Origin: Candidatus Gastranaerophilales bacterium
GTDB taxonomy: Bacteria > Cyanobacteriota > Vampirovibrionia > Gastranaerophilales > Gastranaerophilaceae
Assembly: GCA_944323655.1 (NCBI GenBank)
Contig: CALUTL010000030.1
Coordinates: forward strand, 1-64,000
Direction of reading: 5' to 3'
Length of the DNA: 64,000 nt
Shown piece by piece: positions 54,018-63,336 of this stretch (positions are counted from its first letter, which is position 1; each line of letters begins with the position of its first letter). Below the pieces are notes generated by a model. The model had not been told where the DNA came from, made no database searches, and saw only the letters and a program-made list of their open reading frames with translations. Position numbers and translations under genes: made by a program.

Positions 54018-55676
54018 CTACTCACTACGGATAGTAATAATAAACTCGGTGCCTTTACCAACCTCACTGTTTACAATAATTTCGCCCCCGTGCTTTTCAA
54101 TTATTTTTGCAGAAATCGCTAATCCTAATCCTGTTCCGACTCCTACTCCCTTTGTAGTATATCCGGCTGTAAAAATTTTATTAATTTCTGATTTTTCAAT
54201 TCCTTTTCCGGTGTCTTTTATAGACACAGTCAAAGTTTTAGCCTTATAAGAAGTCGTTATTGTTATCTTTCCGCACCCTTCTATTGCTTGGCACGCATTG
54301 ACCAAAACATTGGTGAATACTTGATTTAGCATATTCGGATAGCACTTTATAAGAGGGATTTCCCCAAAATGTTTTTCAACCTCTATTCTGTTCTTAGTTT
54401 CGTGGCGAATCAAGTCCAGCGTTAGTTCCAGCTCTTTGTTAATGTCCGCTTCCTGAAGTTCGGCTTCATCAAGGCGAACGAATTTCTTTAATGAAGTTAC
54501 CATATGGCTTATCCTTTGTATCGCCTCACGGTCAACTTCATTGATATCAGCTAGTATTGAGGATATTTCCGCATCCTCTATGCGGGGAATAAATTTTGAT
54601 AAAATCGCATTATTTGACTTGATTGAAGCAACGGGAGTGTTAATTTCATGTGCAACTCCTGCAACAAGCTGGCCAAGAGAAGCCATTTTCTCAGAATTTA
54701 TCAAGTGAAGCTGGGTTTCTTTAAGCTCTTTCAGTGTATTTTGAAGCTGGTGAACGGTTTGAATATTTTTGTTATACAGTTCGGCTCTTATAATTGCGTT
54801 TCCCAATTGAGAGGATATTGCTTCCAGAATTTCCAATTCCTCATTCAACTCTCTTTTGTTATAACTCAGCAAAACTATCACTCCGATTAAGTTCTGGAGA
54901 TGAAAAACAGGAACAGCAATTCGCATAACAGGCTGCTTAAACGGGTGAGCATTTTTAAATTCTTTCAAAATATACTGTGTTGAAATCTTTTGTGAGAGAA
55001 TAGTTTCAACCGTTTCATCATCTAGTTCAAATTCTTTTTTTAGTTCAGATTTTTTAGAAGGATAAACTTCTTCTATAAAAAATTTTTTCTCACTGTAAGA
55101 TGCGTAATAAGTTTTAAAAGCACCGAACATCACGGATAATTCTTTCAACGCAGAAACCAAAATTACGGACAAATCCATGGACTCTCTGATTGTGTTGGAA
55201 ACTTTGTTTATAAGCGCAATTCGGATAGCTTGAGATTGCGCTTTTTGTTTAATTTTCATCAAATCTTCGTTCTGTTTTTCAAGAATATTTATTTGTTCTT
55301 TAAGATTTTTATTTTGATTTTCAATTGAATTAAGCTCTGTTTCAGCGCTTATATCAGAAAAAAACATTATAGTATAGCGCCATCTTTTAGCGGCAAAAAG
55401 ATCGTAATATTTCAATTCACCGGTTTCATTTTGGTAAGAAATTCTTGCTGAAAAATCCTCTTTAGAAATCAGCGCATTATAGATGGGAGAATAGTTTCGG
55501 ATGTTATCACTTTCAAGCGGACAGATATCAAAATTCACATTATGCGAAAATTTTTTAAGCCCCGAAAACCCCGAAAACCATCTTTTAAATTTATTATTTT
55601 TATAAACAACATCTCCGCTGTTGTTCACAATAATTACCGCATCCCTAAAACGGTTAAAAATATCGAACTTTTTCAT
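54018..55676 (-). CDS. Soluble PAS-GAF histidine kinase
   Basis: 552 residues, no membrane helix. PAS-like N-terminus (AVIIVNNSGDVVYKN), a coiled coil (120-150), GAF domain (~165-305), second coiled coil, HisKA with GVAHEINTPVASIKSN (phospho-accepting His), and ATPase domain with NACQAIEG and GVGTGLGLAISAKI. No regulator gene is adjacent, so it is an orphan kinase here. Its own -10 (TATAAT) lies six bases before the ATG. holB ends 47 bases upstream. Confidence 0.92.
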   Translation of the reverse strand: MKKFDIFNRFRDAVIIVNNSGDVVYKNNKFKRWFSGFSGLKKFSHNVNFDICPLESDNIRNYSPIYNALISKEDFSARISYQNETGELKYYDLFAAKRWRYTIMFFSDISAETELNSIENQNKNLKEQINILEKQNEDLMKIKQKAQSQAIRIALINKVSNTIRESMDLSVILVSALKELSVMFGAFKTYYASYSEKKFFIEEVYPSKKSELKKEFELDDETVETILSQKISTQYILKEFKNAHPFKQPVMRIAVPVFHLQNLIGVIVLLSYNKRELNEELEILEAISSQLGNAIIRAELYNKNIQTVHQLQNTLKELKETQLHLINSEKMASLGQLVAGVAHEINTPVASIKSNNAILSKFIPRIEDAEISSILADINEVDREAIQRISHMVTSLKKFVRLDEAELQEADINKELELTLDLIRHETKNRIEVEKHFGEIPLIKCYPNMLNQVFTNVLVNACQAIEGCGKITITTSYKAKTLTVSIKDTGKGIEKSEINKIFTAGYTTKGVGVGTGLGLAISAKIIEKHGGEIIVNSEVGKGTEFIITIRSE

Positions 55677-55682
55677 GCCTAA

Positions 55683-55711
55683 ATTATAAATAAGAAACGC
55701 CCGATAATCAA
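55683..55711 (-). promoter_or_regulatory. Promoter of the PAS-GAF kinase (leaderless layout)
   Basis: On the minus strand TTGATT (55711-55706), 17-base spacer, TATAAT (55688-55683), then six bases (TTAGGC) and the ATG. This is the best-supported leaderless candidate in the window. Confidence 0.6.
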
Positions 55712-55722
55712 TTTGTTAAAAA

Positions 55723-56592
55723 TCACAAAACAAGATTAAGGCTAAGAGTTTCGAAAACAGTCTGCGGATTCATATTCACATCAAATTGTTTTTTCGCATT
55801 TTCGATTAACTTCATATATTTGATAAATTGATACTGTTTTGCTCTTGACAAATTTCCGCCTGAAATTACCGCAGCAAGATAGTTTTGCATCTGAGTCAAA
55901 ATAAGCAAGGGTTCATTTTCCTGCGCAAGCTCTAAAAGTTTTTCACTAAATTCCAAAACTTGCGAGCGCTCAATTTCCAAAAAGAAATCCATCAAATCCT
56001 TAACTATTGAAAAATCTCTGTCTTCAGGAAGTTTTGACGGCACAAAAAAGCTTTGCGCACGAGAAAGCACCGTTGTAATTACATCGGTTTTGTCTTTTGT
56101 CAGGAAGAAAAAAGTCGTCCCTGAAGGCGGTTCTTCAAAAGTTTTTAAAAGAGCGTTAGCGGCAGCCTCCGGAAAATTAATCTCATTCAACGGGCAAATA
56201 TTTCCGTCCTTATCTTTGTCGCAAAAAATTAAAACTCTGTGGTAATCCGACGAAACCATCAAATCATTTTTAATCATTCTTGCCTGCGCAATTGAGATAA
56301 CAGTTTTGGCATCATCGTCGGAGGGTTTGTTGTCAACTTTGGAGATCGTCCTAACTTCGGGATGATTATTTTCTCTTATCCAGCGGCAATTCAAACAGTC
56401 GCAATCGGGGGTGTGAGAACCTTTACAATTAAGCATCCTTGCAACTTCCAGTGCAATTTGATATTGAGAATTCAAATCGTTTCCGTAAAGAAGAATACAA
56501 TGCGCGATACTTCTTTGTGGATTATTAATCCCGCTTTCAAAATATTCGATAAGTTTCGGGTAATCTTCTCTGATTTTATTTGAGGAAAGCAT
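55723..56592 (-). CDS. holB: DNA polymerase III subunit delta'
   Basis: 289 residues from ATG 56592, chosen because GAGGTGG precedes it; in-frame ATGs at 56604 and 56613 lie further inside holA. The AAA+ fold has a degenerate P-loop (LLYGNDLNSQYQ), as expected for the non-ATP-binding clamp-loader subunit. A four-Cys zinc module is present (CKGSHTPDCDCLNC), and TVLSRAQSFF occupies the SRC-motif position. It overlaps holA by 17 bases. Two clamp-loader subunits encoded together support the call. Confidence 0.9.
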   Translation of the reverse strand: MLSSNKIREDYPKLIEYFESGINNPQRSIAHCILLYGNDLNSQYQIALEVARMLNCKGSHTPDCDCLNCRWIRENNHPEVRTISKVDNKPSDDDAKTVISIAQARMIKNDLMVSSDYHRVLIFCDKDKDGNICPLNEINFPEAAANALLKTFEEPPSGTTFFFLTKDKTDVITTVLSRAQSFFVPSKLPEDRDFSIVKDLMDFFLEIERSQVLEFSEKLLELAQENEPLLILTQMQNYLAAVISGGNLSRAKQYQFIKYMKLIENAKKQFDVNMNPQTVFETLSLNLVL

Positions 56593-57532
56593 TTTCCACC
56601 TCATCTTCCACATTAAAAGACTGCCCTGATTTTATTCTGTATTCCGCTTCAGTAAGATTTTTTTTCATCTCTACAAGATCTTTCAAATTTGTTTTTTTAA
56701 GTTTTTGAATAGAAAGTTTTACGACATATTCGTGCTGACCGGTCAATTTTCCAAGCTCAAAAGGCGAAAGTTCTGAAGATTTTGCCTTTATTATAATCCA
56801 GCGTCTCAGCATAGTTTGCAAAGTTGACAAAATCTCAAGCGGATATTTTTTCTCCAATAATTTTCTGTACTCCAAAAGCGCCTTATCTTTTTCTCCCAAC
56901 ATTAAATAATCGGAAAACGCAAACAAATCTTCATTTGAAATACAAATTTCTTTAACCGTTTCTTTTGTTGCAATTTTATCGGGATAGCAAATAAGCTTCA
57001 ATTTTTCCAACTCACCGTCAAGCTGACGCAAATTATTTCCAACCTGAACAATTAATGCCGTGACCGCATCAGGATTAATTTTTAAAGACTTAGCCTTTGC
57101 TTCCCTCTTAACCCAATCTTCAAGTTCTGCCATCTTGTAACTCGGGATTGAAGCACATTCTTTTGAGTTATATTTTGAAAGAATTTTAAAAATTTTCTTT
57201 CTGCTGTCAAGCTTCTTCCCCCCGTCACGAGGAAGCTCCGCAACAAAAACTATATCAAGATTTTCGTTATTATTTTCTAATGCTGATTCAATTTCTTTAA
57301 TCTGTTTGTCATCAAAAGTTTTCGTAAAATAATCCAAACATTTGATAACCACAAGCATTTTTCCAAACATCAAAGGCTGTGAGCGCAAAACTGAAACCAA
57401 ATCAGGAAATTTTGGATTGTCATAAGTTTTAAAACTCATTTCAAGAAAATTTTTATCAAGACCTTTTTTCAGCTTGCCGATTTCTTTTTCTATATTAAAA
57501 TCTTCGTCACCGTAGAAAAAATAAACTGCCAT
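56576..57532 (-). CDS. holA: DNA polymerase III subunit delta
   Basis: 318 residues. Clamp-loader wrench subunit. Typical features: YFFYGDEDFNIEKEIGKL at the N-terminus, LVSVLRSQPLMFGKMLVVIK, VQVGNNLRQLDGELEKL and a C-terminal helical collar (LEILSTLQTMLRRWIIIKAKS). There is no obvious ribosome site. It is the first gene of holA-holB. Confidence 0.93.
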   Translation of the reverse strand: MAVYFFYGDEDFNIEKEIGKLKKGLDKNFLEMSFKTYDNPKFPDLVSVLRSQPLMFGKMLVVIKCLDYFTKTFDDKQIKEIESALENNNENLDIVFVAELPRDGGKKLDSRKKIFKILSKYNSKECASIPSYKMAELEDWVKREAKAKSLKINPDAVTALIVQVGNNLRQLDGELEKLKLICYPDKIATKETVKEICISNEDLFAFSDYLMLGEKDKALLEYRKLLEKKYPLEILSTLQTMLRRWIIIKAKSSELSPFELGKLTGQHEYVVKLSIQKLKKTNLKDLVEMKKNLTEAEYRIKSGQSFNVEDEVENAFLK

Positions 57533-58116
57533 ATTTTAATTATTAGCACAAACGGTTTTCAGAAACAAACCATTCAATCATACTACTCTTCGCCCTTCAC
57601 GTTTCACTTTTTAGTCCGCCCCCTCACTCTAACCCTCTCCCGCTGGGAGATGGGATTTATTTTACGTAACGAACTTTTCGTCCTAACGTCTTATCGCCTT
57701 TATCAACTCTTCTCACTCTTCACTTTCGCCCCATTTTGTCTGCTGAGTTTATTTGACTACTTTTGCCGAAATCTTTGATTTTGTGCAAAATGTCCGGTTT
57801 TCCGCAGGATCTCAACGTCATCCTGAGGCTTTAGCCGAAGGATCTTCTGGAAACGCAAGAAGAGTCTTCGGTCGTTTCACTCCCTCAGAATGACATGACT
57901 TAGACAAAATGGGGCGATTTCTTATCACCTTCCTCAACTCTCCTCACGCTTCACCCTTCACTCCTCACTCTGATAAGAACTTATCGCCTTATCGCCTTAG
58001 TGTCCTGATGTCTTAGCTTTTGTCGACTTTGCAAATCCGGCCTACTTGCTTTAATAATTATTAACAATCATCCTTCTTTAGCGCAAATTTACTATTTTTC
58101 ATGTCTTAATTATAAT
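57533..58116. other. 584-bp intergenic region with repeat-derived sequence
   Basis: No gene is seen. It contains pyrimidine-rich segments with a short palindrome (ccctctcccgctgggagatggg, about 57633-57653, shown here in part) and a 190-bp inverted-repeat element at 57727-57916. Phrases such as cttatcgcc, cttcac and ctcactct recur, suggesting degraded repeat sequence. Confidence 0.75.
57727..57916. mobile_element. MITE-like 190-bp element with 15-bp terminal inverted repeats
   Basis: CGCCCCATTTTGTCT (57727-57741) and its exact reverse complement (57902-57916) bound a 190-bp segment. Inside lies a second, imperfect inverted repeat (57817-57894) with ends gtcatcctgag and ctcagaatgac and inner gccgaagga/tcttcggtc. 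The inner part resembles widespread intergenic repeats with TCATCCTGAG and AAGGATCTTC words. There is no coding capacity and no clear target-site duplication. Confidence 0.6.
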
Positions 58117-58518
58117 ATGACATTAAAAATTGAAACAACAAAAATCCCGAATACAAATTCATGCCGTGTGTCATCATACGATGAAATCAATTTGAACGGT
58201 GAAATCAAACGGAAAAACCTGAGAAATTTTGTTGTGCCGACAGATAAAACCGACGAATTTGTAAAAAGATATAAAAAGACTGAAAAGACATCCTTTATTT
58301 CCATAGCGCTAAGCGGTTTGGCTGGATTTTTAGGAGCCGGCGCACTTATGCTGCAAATTGCCAAAAAGCATCCCAAAAGCCTTCTGGCTAATGATATTGA
58401 TTTACCAGCTTATGCCGCAGTTGCAGGTGCCATAATCTGCGGTGCAATTCCGTATCAAATTACGCATCACAAAGAACAACAGCTTTTACAAGATTGCAAT
58501 GCTGTTGAAATTAAATAA
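58117..58518 (+). CDS. Small membrane protein, hypothetical
   Basis: 133 residues. A polar N-terminal ~60 residues is followed by two hydrophobic helices (about 67-88, SFISIALSGLAGFLGAGALML; and 105-120, AAVAGAIICGAIP), then a short charged tail. No known domain. TATAAT directly abuts the ATG, so the true transcription start must lie elsewhere or the start codon is uncertain. No ribosome site. Confidence 0.65.
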   Translation: MTLKIETTKIPNTNSCRVSSYDEINLNGEIKRKNLRNFVVPTDKTDEFVKRYKKTEKTSFISIALSGLAGFLGAGALMLQIAKKHPKSLLANDIDLPAYAAVAGAIICGAIPYQITHHKEQQLLQDCNAVEIK

Positions 58519-58652
58519 AAAAATAGTTTTCCAACAAATAACCACGGAAAAATTTTAACAGGAGAGAGCCCTATTAAAATGTCCGGAAGGTTATAAAACC
58601 GTTTCAATGATTTGTAAAGATTAATTTAAAATTACCTAAAAGCTTGTTTTTA

Positions 58653-58661
58653 TGCTATGAT
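58653..58661 (+). promoter_or_regulatory. Extended -10 promoter of gyrA
   Basis: TGC-TATGAT with TTACCT 18 bases upstream (58632-58637). The GGAGG ribosome site and TTG start follow. Confidence 0.6.
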
Positions 58662-58699
58662 ATGGATATATAGAATATCAGACACTGGAGGATAAGAGA

Positions 58700-61252
58700 T
58701 TGAGTAACCAGCAGAGCATGTTTTCAGACGGGAAAATAATTCCGGTTAATATAAGAGAAGAGATGAAACGGTCGTACATAGATTACGCAATGAGTGTAAT
58801 TGTCGGACGTGCGCTTCCTGATGTAAGGGACGGCTTAAAACCTGTTCACAGACGTATTTTGTATGCAATGAATGAATTAGGAATGACGCCGGATAAACCG
58901 TTTAAGAAATGCGCCCGTATTGTTGGTGAAGTTCTCGGTAAATACCACCCCCACGGCGATAGCGCTGTATATGAAGCTTTGGTTCGTATGGCTCAAGACT
59001 TTTCAACAAGATACCTGACAGTAGACGGCCACGGGAACTTCGGTTCAGTCGACGGTGACGGTGCGGCTGCGATGAGGTATACAGAAGCCCGTATGCATAA
59101 AATTACACAATCAATGCTTGCCGATATTGATTGCGAAACAGTTGAATTTGAACCAAACTTTGACGGTTCATTACAAGAACCATCAGTTCTTCCGGTAAGA
59201 CTTCCGATGCTTTTGTTGAACGGATGTTCAGGTATTGCAGTTGGTATGGCAACAAACATCCCGCCTCATAACGTATGCGAAATTGTAGACGGTACCGTTG
59301 CACTTATCAACAACCCTGATATTACGGTTGCTGAACTTATGGAATATATTAAAGGACCTGACTTCCCAACAGCGGCAACAATTATCGGATTGAACGATAT
59401 TAAACAGGCTTACGAAACAGGCAGAGGCTCAATAAAAATGTCAGCCGTTGCTACTATTGAAGAAATTGCAGGAGGCGGCGGACGCCAGGCAAGAACAGCA
59501 ATCGTCGTTACTGAAATTCCTTATCAGGTTAACAAATCTATGCTTATCGAAAAAATCGCAGAACTTGTTAAAGATCAAAGAATTACAGGCATCTCCGATA
59601 TTCGTGATGAATCCGACCGTGAAGGTATGAGAATCGTTATTGAGCTTAAACGTGATGCAAAACCTGATGTTGTTAAAAATAATTTGTTCAAATATACTCA
59701 ACTTTCAACAACTTTCGGTGTAAATATGCTGGCACTTTGCGGCAAACAACCAAGATTAATGAACCTGAAACAAGTTTTGGATGAATTTGTCGAACACAGA
59801 GTTGAAATTGTAACAAGAAGAACAATTTTCTTCCTTAAAAAAGCTAAAATCAGAGCTCATATTTTGGCAGGCTTAATCATCGCATTAGGTTCAATTGACG
59901 AAGTTATCGAACTAATTAAAAATTCAAAAACAACTGATGAAGCAAGAGAAGGTTTGATGAGCAGATTCGGACTTGACACAGATCAGGCGAATGCAATTCT
60001 TGAAATGCAATTACGCAGATTGACAGGATTGGAACAAGATAAAGTTAAGGCTGAATATGATGAACTTGTTAAGAAAATTGCAGAATACGAAGAAATCTTG
60101 GCAAGCCGTCACAAAATCCTTGAAATTATTAAAACAGAACTTCTTGAAGATAAAGAAAAATACGGAGATGACAGAAAAACTCAAATCCTTCCTGAACAAG
60201 GTGAAGTAACCATTGAAGATTTGACACCAAACACTCCGATGGCTGTATTTATAACACATCAGGGATATTTAAAGAGAATTTCACTTGACACATTTGAGCG
60301 TCAAAACCGTGCAACAAGAGGTAAATCAGGTATAAAAACAAAAGAAGACGATGATATTCAGCACTTCTTTACGGCAATGATGCACGATAAAGTTCTGTTC
60401 TTCTCATCAAAAGGAACGGTTTATAGCTTGAATGTATACGACTTCCCGGAAGGCGGACGTCAGGCTAAGGGATTACCGATAGTAAACGTTCTTCCGATTG
60501 AACAGAATGAAACAATCACTGCAGTCGTTCCTGTCAGCACATTCTCACACGATTTGAATTTGATTATGCTGACAAGAAAAGGCTACATCAAACGCATAGA
60601 ACTCGACAACTTCTCAAATATCCGCCGCAACGGAATTATCGCAATCGGACTTGAAGAAGGCGACGAACTTTGCTGGGTTAAACTTGCAACAGCACACGAT
60701 GAAATAATTATCGGAACCTCATGCGGTATGGCAATCAGATTCCCGATTGAAGATTTAAGACCTTTAGGCAGAAGCGCAAGAGGCGTAACTTCTATGAAAC
60801 TAAGAACAGGCGATACAATCGTCGGATGCGATATCGTTCCGAGAAACTATGATGCGGATCTTCTCGTCGTAACATCTGACGGGTTTGGCAAACGTACAAA
60901 ATTGTCCGAGTTCAGAAGCCAAAACAGAGGCGGAATAGGACTTATCGCAACTAAGTTCAAATCACCTAAATCAAGATTAGTTGCACTTACAATCGTTAAA
61001 GAATCCGACGACATTATGATGGTAACCGCAAACGGCGTCGTAACCCGTATTAATGCAGGTTCTATAAGCTGTCAGGGAAGACCCGCAACAGGCGTCAGAG
61101 CCCAAAACTTGATGGATAACGATACCGTTGTTTCAGTTAATAAAATTCTGAACCCTGAAGAAGATGAAACCGCAATTCCTGCCGATATGCAAAAGGCAAT
61201 TCCTCAGGATGTTAATGTCGAACAAACTAAACTGATTGACGACGAAAATTAA
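58700..61252 (+). CDS. gyrA: DNA gyrase subunit A
   Basis: 850 residues from a TTG start with GGAGG eight bases upstream. The breakage-reunion domain has the catalytic Tyr in [10 protein letters not shown] (residue 127) and the quinolone-determining stretch [10 protein letters not shown] with wild-type Ser 88 and Glu 92. The C-terminal beta-pinwheel has [10 protein letters not shown] and [16 protein letters not shown], as in cyanobacterial GyrA, supporting the taxonomic call. ParC is less likely for the same reason. gyrB is not in the window. Confidence 0.95.
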   Translation: MSNQQSMFSDGKIIPVNIREEMKRSYIDYAMSVIVGRALPDVRDGLKPVHRRILYAMNELGMTPDKPFKKCARIVGEVLGKYHPHGDSAVYEALVRMAQDFSTRYLTVDGHGNFGSVDGDGAAAMRYTEARMHKITQSMLADIDCETVEFEPNFDGSLQEPSVLPVRLPMLLLNGCSGIAVGMATNIPPHNVCEIVDGTVALINNPDITVAELMEYIKGPDFPTAATIIGLNDIKQAYETGRGSIKMSAVATIEEIAGGGGRQARTAIVVTEIPYQVNKSMLIEKIAELVKDQRITGISDIRDESDREGMRIVIELKRDAKPDVVKNNLFKYTQLSTTFGVNMLALCGKQPRLMNLKQVLDEFVEHRVEIVTRRTIFFLKKAKIRAHILAGLIIALGSIDEVIELIKNSKTTDEAREGLMSRFGLDTDQANAILEMQLRRLTGLEQDKVKAEYDELVKKIAEYEEILASRHKILEIIKTELLEDKEKYGDDRKTQILPEQGEVTIEDLTPNTPMAVFITHQGYLKRISLDTFERQNRATRGKSGIKTKEDDDIQHFFTAMMHDKVLFFSSKGTVYSLNVYDFPEGGRQAKGLPIVNVLPIEQNETITAVVPVSTFSHDLNLIMLTRKGYIKRIELDNFSNIRRNGIIAIGLEEGDELCWVKLATAHDEIIIGTSCGMAIRFPIEDLRPLGRSARGVTSMKLRTGDTIVGCDIVPRNYDADLLVVTSDGFGKRTKLSEFRSQNRGGIGLIATKFKSPKSRLVALTIVKESDDIMMVTANGVVTRINAGSISCQGRPATGVRAQNLMDNDTVVSVNKILNPEEDETAIPADMQKAIPQDVNVEQTKLIDDEN

Positions 61253-61278
61253 TTTTTTAAATTAATATATTGATTTTC

Positions 61279-61312
61279 AAACAAGATGTTTTATTTTAAA
61301 AACATCTTGTTT
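61279..61312. terminator. Terminator between gyrA and the small EF-hand-like gene
   Basis: 14-bp stem (61279-61292 with 61299-61312) around aaacaagatgtttt. It overlaps the stop of the minus-strand gene and lies 26 bases after the gyrA stop. Confidence 0.75.
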
Positions 61313-61707
61313 AAATTTTGTATGTCTTTTTTGAACCATTCACCTATTGTATTATTTTTTGAGCCATATGCATTACTCATTTTATAGTTATTTAAATCTC
61401 CAGCACCATTATGTCTTTTTACTGTTTCAAAACCCGTCCAGTCGCTTTCGATAACTTCATCATAATGCCCGTCATTATCTAAATCTCTATATTCTCTTGT
61501 ATTAGCTGATTTTGAATTTACATCATAAAATTTTATTGAAACAGCTTCTGACATATCATATTTACCGTCTTTATTTCTGTCTTCAAATAATGTCCTTTTT
61601 ATAACTTGACCAGCTTCATTGTACAAAGTTTCAGTTCTCTTGCCGTTATTTCCCGAAACCTCTACCCTTTTAGCTACATAAGCATTCTTAGGTAATATTA
61701 ATCCCAT
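61291..61707 (-). CDS. Small protein with two EF-hand-like loops
   Basis: 138 residues from ATG 61707, with AAGGAG just upstream (an ATG at 61725 lies before this site). Two calcium-loop-like motifs, DRNKDGKYD and DLDNDGHYD, lie ~35 residues apart (D-x-[DN]-x-D-G). There is no signal peptide. The YNEAG and DG motifs recall the repeat protein at the left edge. Divergent from the radical-SAM gene. Function unknown. Confidence 0.75.
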   Translation of the reverse strand: MGLILPKNAYVAKRVEVSGNNGKRTETLYNEAGQVIKRTLFEDRNKDGKYDMSEAVSIKFYDVNSKSANTREYRDLDNDGHYDEVIESDWTGFETVKRHNGAGDLNNYKMSNAYGSKNNTIGEWFKKDIQNLNKMFLK

Positions 61708-61817
61708 AATAAATCTCCTTTCCAAATATCCCCATTTATTGCATATTTATATAAAAAATATTTAATAAAATTAATTGACTAATTTTTTTTGGAGATTTAC
61801 ATTCTGTTACATTTAGC

Positions 61818-61835
61818 AAAAAAATATTTTTGCGG
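61818..61835. repeat. Hairpin upstream of radical-SAM gene
   Basis: gcaaaaa/tttttgc with a 4-base loop, between the divergent EF-hand-like and radical-SAM genes and 15 bases before the radical-SAM ATG. Possible operator or attenuator-like structure; no direct support. Confidence 0.4.
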
Positions 61836-61849
61836 GGTTTAAAAAAAGT

Positions 61850-63331
61850 ATGAGAATTACCGCAAATTATTACTACGGAAATATTAATAAAAACGGCATT
61901 GTTCCATGTAACAAGGGCCAACAAACCCCTAAGCAAAACTATTTTTCTCCCTCCGTCAGCTCTCCAACCTCCAACATGCCTGCATTTGAAGGCAGTTTAA
62001 CAAAAAATATTATAGAGTATTTGAACTTTTTAAAAGTTAAAAAATACGCAAAAATTGTTGAAAAAGAGCTTGCAAATGAACCTAACGGAGACAAATTTCT
62101 TTTCAGAAATCTAAGTATGGAAGCAATGGAAGGAATTCAATACGGAATCGAAGTTTTCAAAGGGCTTTCGATGAAAGATATTCAATATATGAGCGAAAAC
62201 CTTCACGTTATTGCAGTTAAAAGAGGTTGCAAAAACATGTGCGGATATTGTTATGCTGACGCAAAGCCTTCAAACAGAGAAATGTCCTGGGAGGATTTCA
62301 AACTAATCACAGACGGATACAAAAAACTTAGAAAACGGCTTGGAAATCTGCCTTTATTTGGCGAAAATATGACCTCCGGAAATGATACCCTATTATACAG
62401 ATCAACTGAGCTTTTTTACGATTCCGATTGTATTGATATTGCAATAAAGGATAAAAAAGGCAATATTTACGACTTTACAAAACTTTCAAGCGAGTTATAC
62501 AATTCATTAGGCAGAAGAACAGTTTTTGACACTTCCGGCTGGGATCCGAACAATAAAAAGCTTCAAGAACGTGCCGAAAAATATGCTGAATATTTTTCAA
62601 AACCTGAAAATATGGCACAGCTGAATGCCTTCAGTCTTTCGTTCAACTGTTTTAACGCAACTTATATCGCAGCGGTTAAAGCTCTAAAAAACGGGGATAA
62701 AGAAAAATATTTAAGACTTAAAAACAAATTCACCGACAGAATTGCAAATGCATTGTATACTTTCACCCCGCTTGTTAAGGATAAAAAATTTAATGTAATG
62801 ACAAGAAGCTTCGGAGATAACGCAAAAAATGCCCACTATTTTGATTTTTCAACAATGTTTGAGCTTGGCACTGATGTTCTTAACAAGCTTGCGAAAATGT
62901 ACTCTAATGACTTAAAAGGTGAACAAAAATATGTCAAATCTAACGCCGAAATTGAGAATCTGATAAATTTATATTTTTCCAAAATTTATAAATTTGATGC
63001 TAATTTAAATTCTTCAGGCAGGATGGGAAAATTTATGCGGGATTTTAAAATAACAGCCCCGATGCAAGACCACACTGAATCCACCGTTATTATGGCACAG
63101 GATTTAAAAACCGGCGGAAGATACCACAGGTATTTAGGGATGAAGCTTATTGATACTGACGGAAAAGTTTATCACATGGATTACGCAAGATTCTTCCCGA
63201 CCGAAATCCAACTTAACTTAAAAAATAAATCTGAGACTCCAAAACTTGCAAATTTAAGAGAAGATTTCCCGATATCAAAAGAAGACATAAACCGCAAAGA
63301 AGTACTCCGAGATATTTCCGATTTTATATAA
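61850..63331 (+). CDS. Unusual radical-SAM-like protein
   Basis: 493 residues. A low-complexity N-terminal ~45 residues carries NMPAFEG (43-48), then a helical region, then VKRGCKNMCGYCYADAKP with CxxxCxxC (Cys 127, 131, 134), the 4Fe-4S signature of radical-SAM enzymes. A GENMTSGND segment may correspond to the SAM-contacting GGE region. The rest lacks recognisable SPASM Cys clusters. The length and order match no common radical-SAM family I recognise. The GGGG before the start is weakly placed. Substrate unknown; the neighbouring EF-hand-like protein is a speculative partner. Confidence 0.75.
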   Translation: MRITANYYYGNINKNGIVPCNKGQQTPKQNYFSPSVSSPTSNMPAFEGSLTKNIIEYLNFLKVKKYAKIVEKELANEPNGDKFLFRNLSMEAMEGIQYGIEVFKGLSMKDIQYMSENLHVIAVKRGCKNMCGYCYADAKPSNREMSWEDFKLITDGYKKLRKRLGNLPLFGENMTSGNDTLLYRSTELFYDSDCIDIAIKDKKGNIYDFTKLSSELYNSLGRRTVFDTSGWDPNNKKLQERAEKYAEYFSKPENMAQLNAFSLSFNCFNATYIAAVKALKNGDKEKYLRLKNKFTDRIANALYTFTPLVKDKKFNVMTRSFGDNAKNAHYFDFSTMFELGTDVLNKLAKMYSNDLKGEQKYVKSNAEIENLINLYFSKIYKFDANLNSSGRMGKFMRDFKITAPMQDHTESTVIMAQDLKTGGRYHRYLGMKLIDTDGKVYHMDYARFFPTEIQLNLKNKSETPKLANLREDFPISKEDINRKEVLRDISDFI

Positions 63332-63336
63332 AATCC

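Noticed and set aside
58576-58596. Five-codon leader peptide before gyrA (ATG TCC GGA AGG TTA TAA)
   Set aside because: It lies upstream of the probable gyrA promoter, and its AGGAG is too far from the ATG.
10828-61815. Recurring TGTAACA/TGTTACA words upstream of several genes (about 10838, 15865, 48386, 61805) as an NtcA-type site
   Set aside because: The spacing does not fit GTA-N8-TAC and differs between copies; in AT-rich DNA such words are expected by chance.
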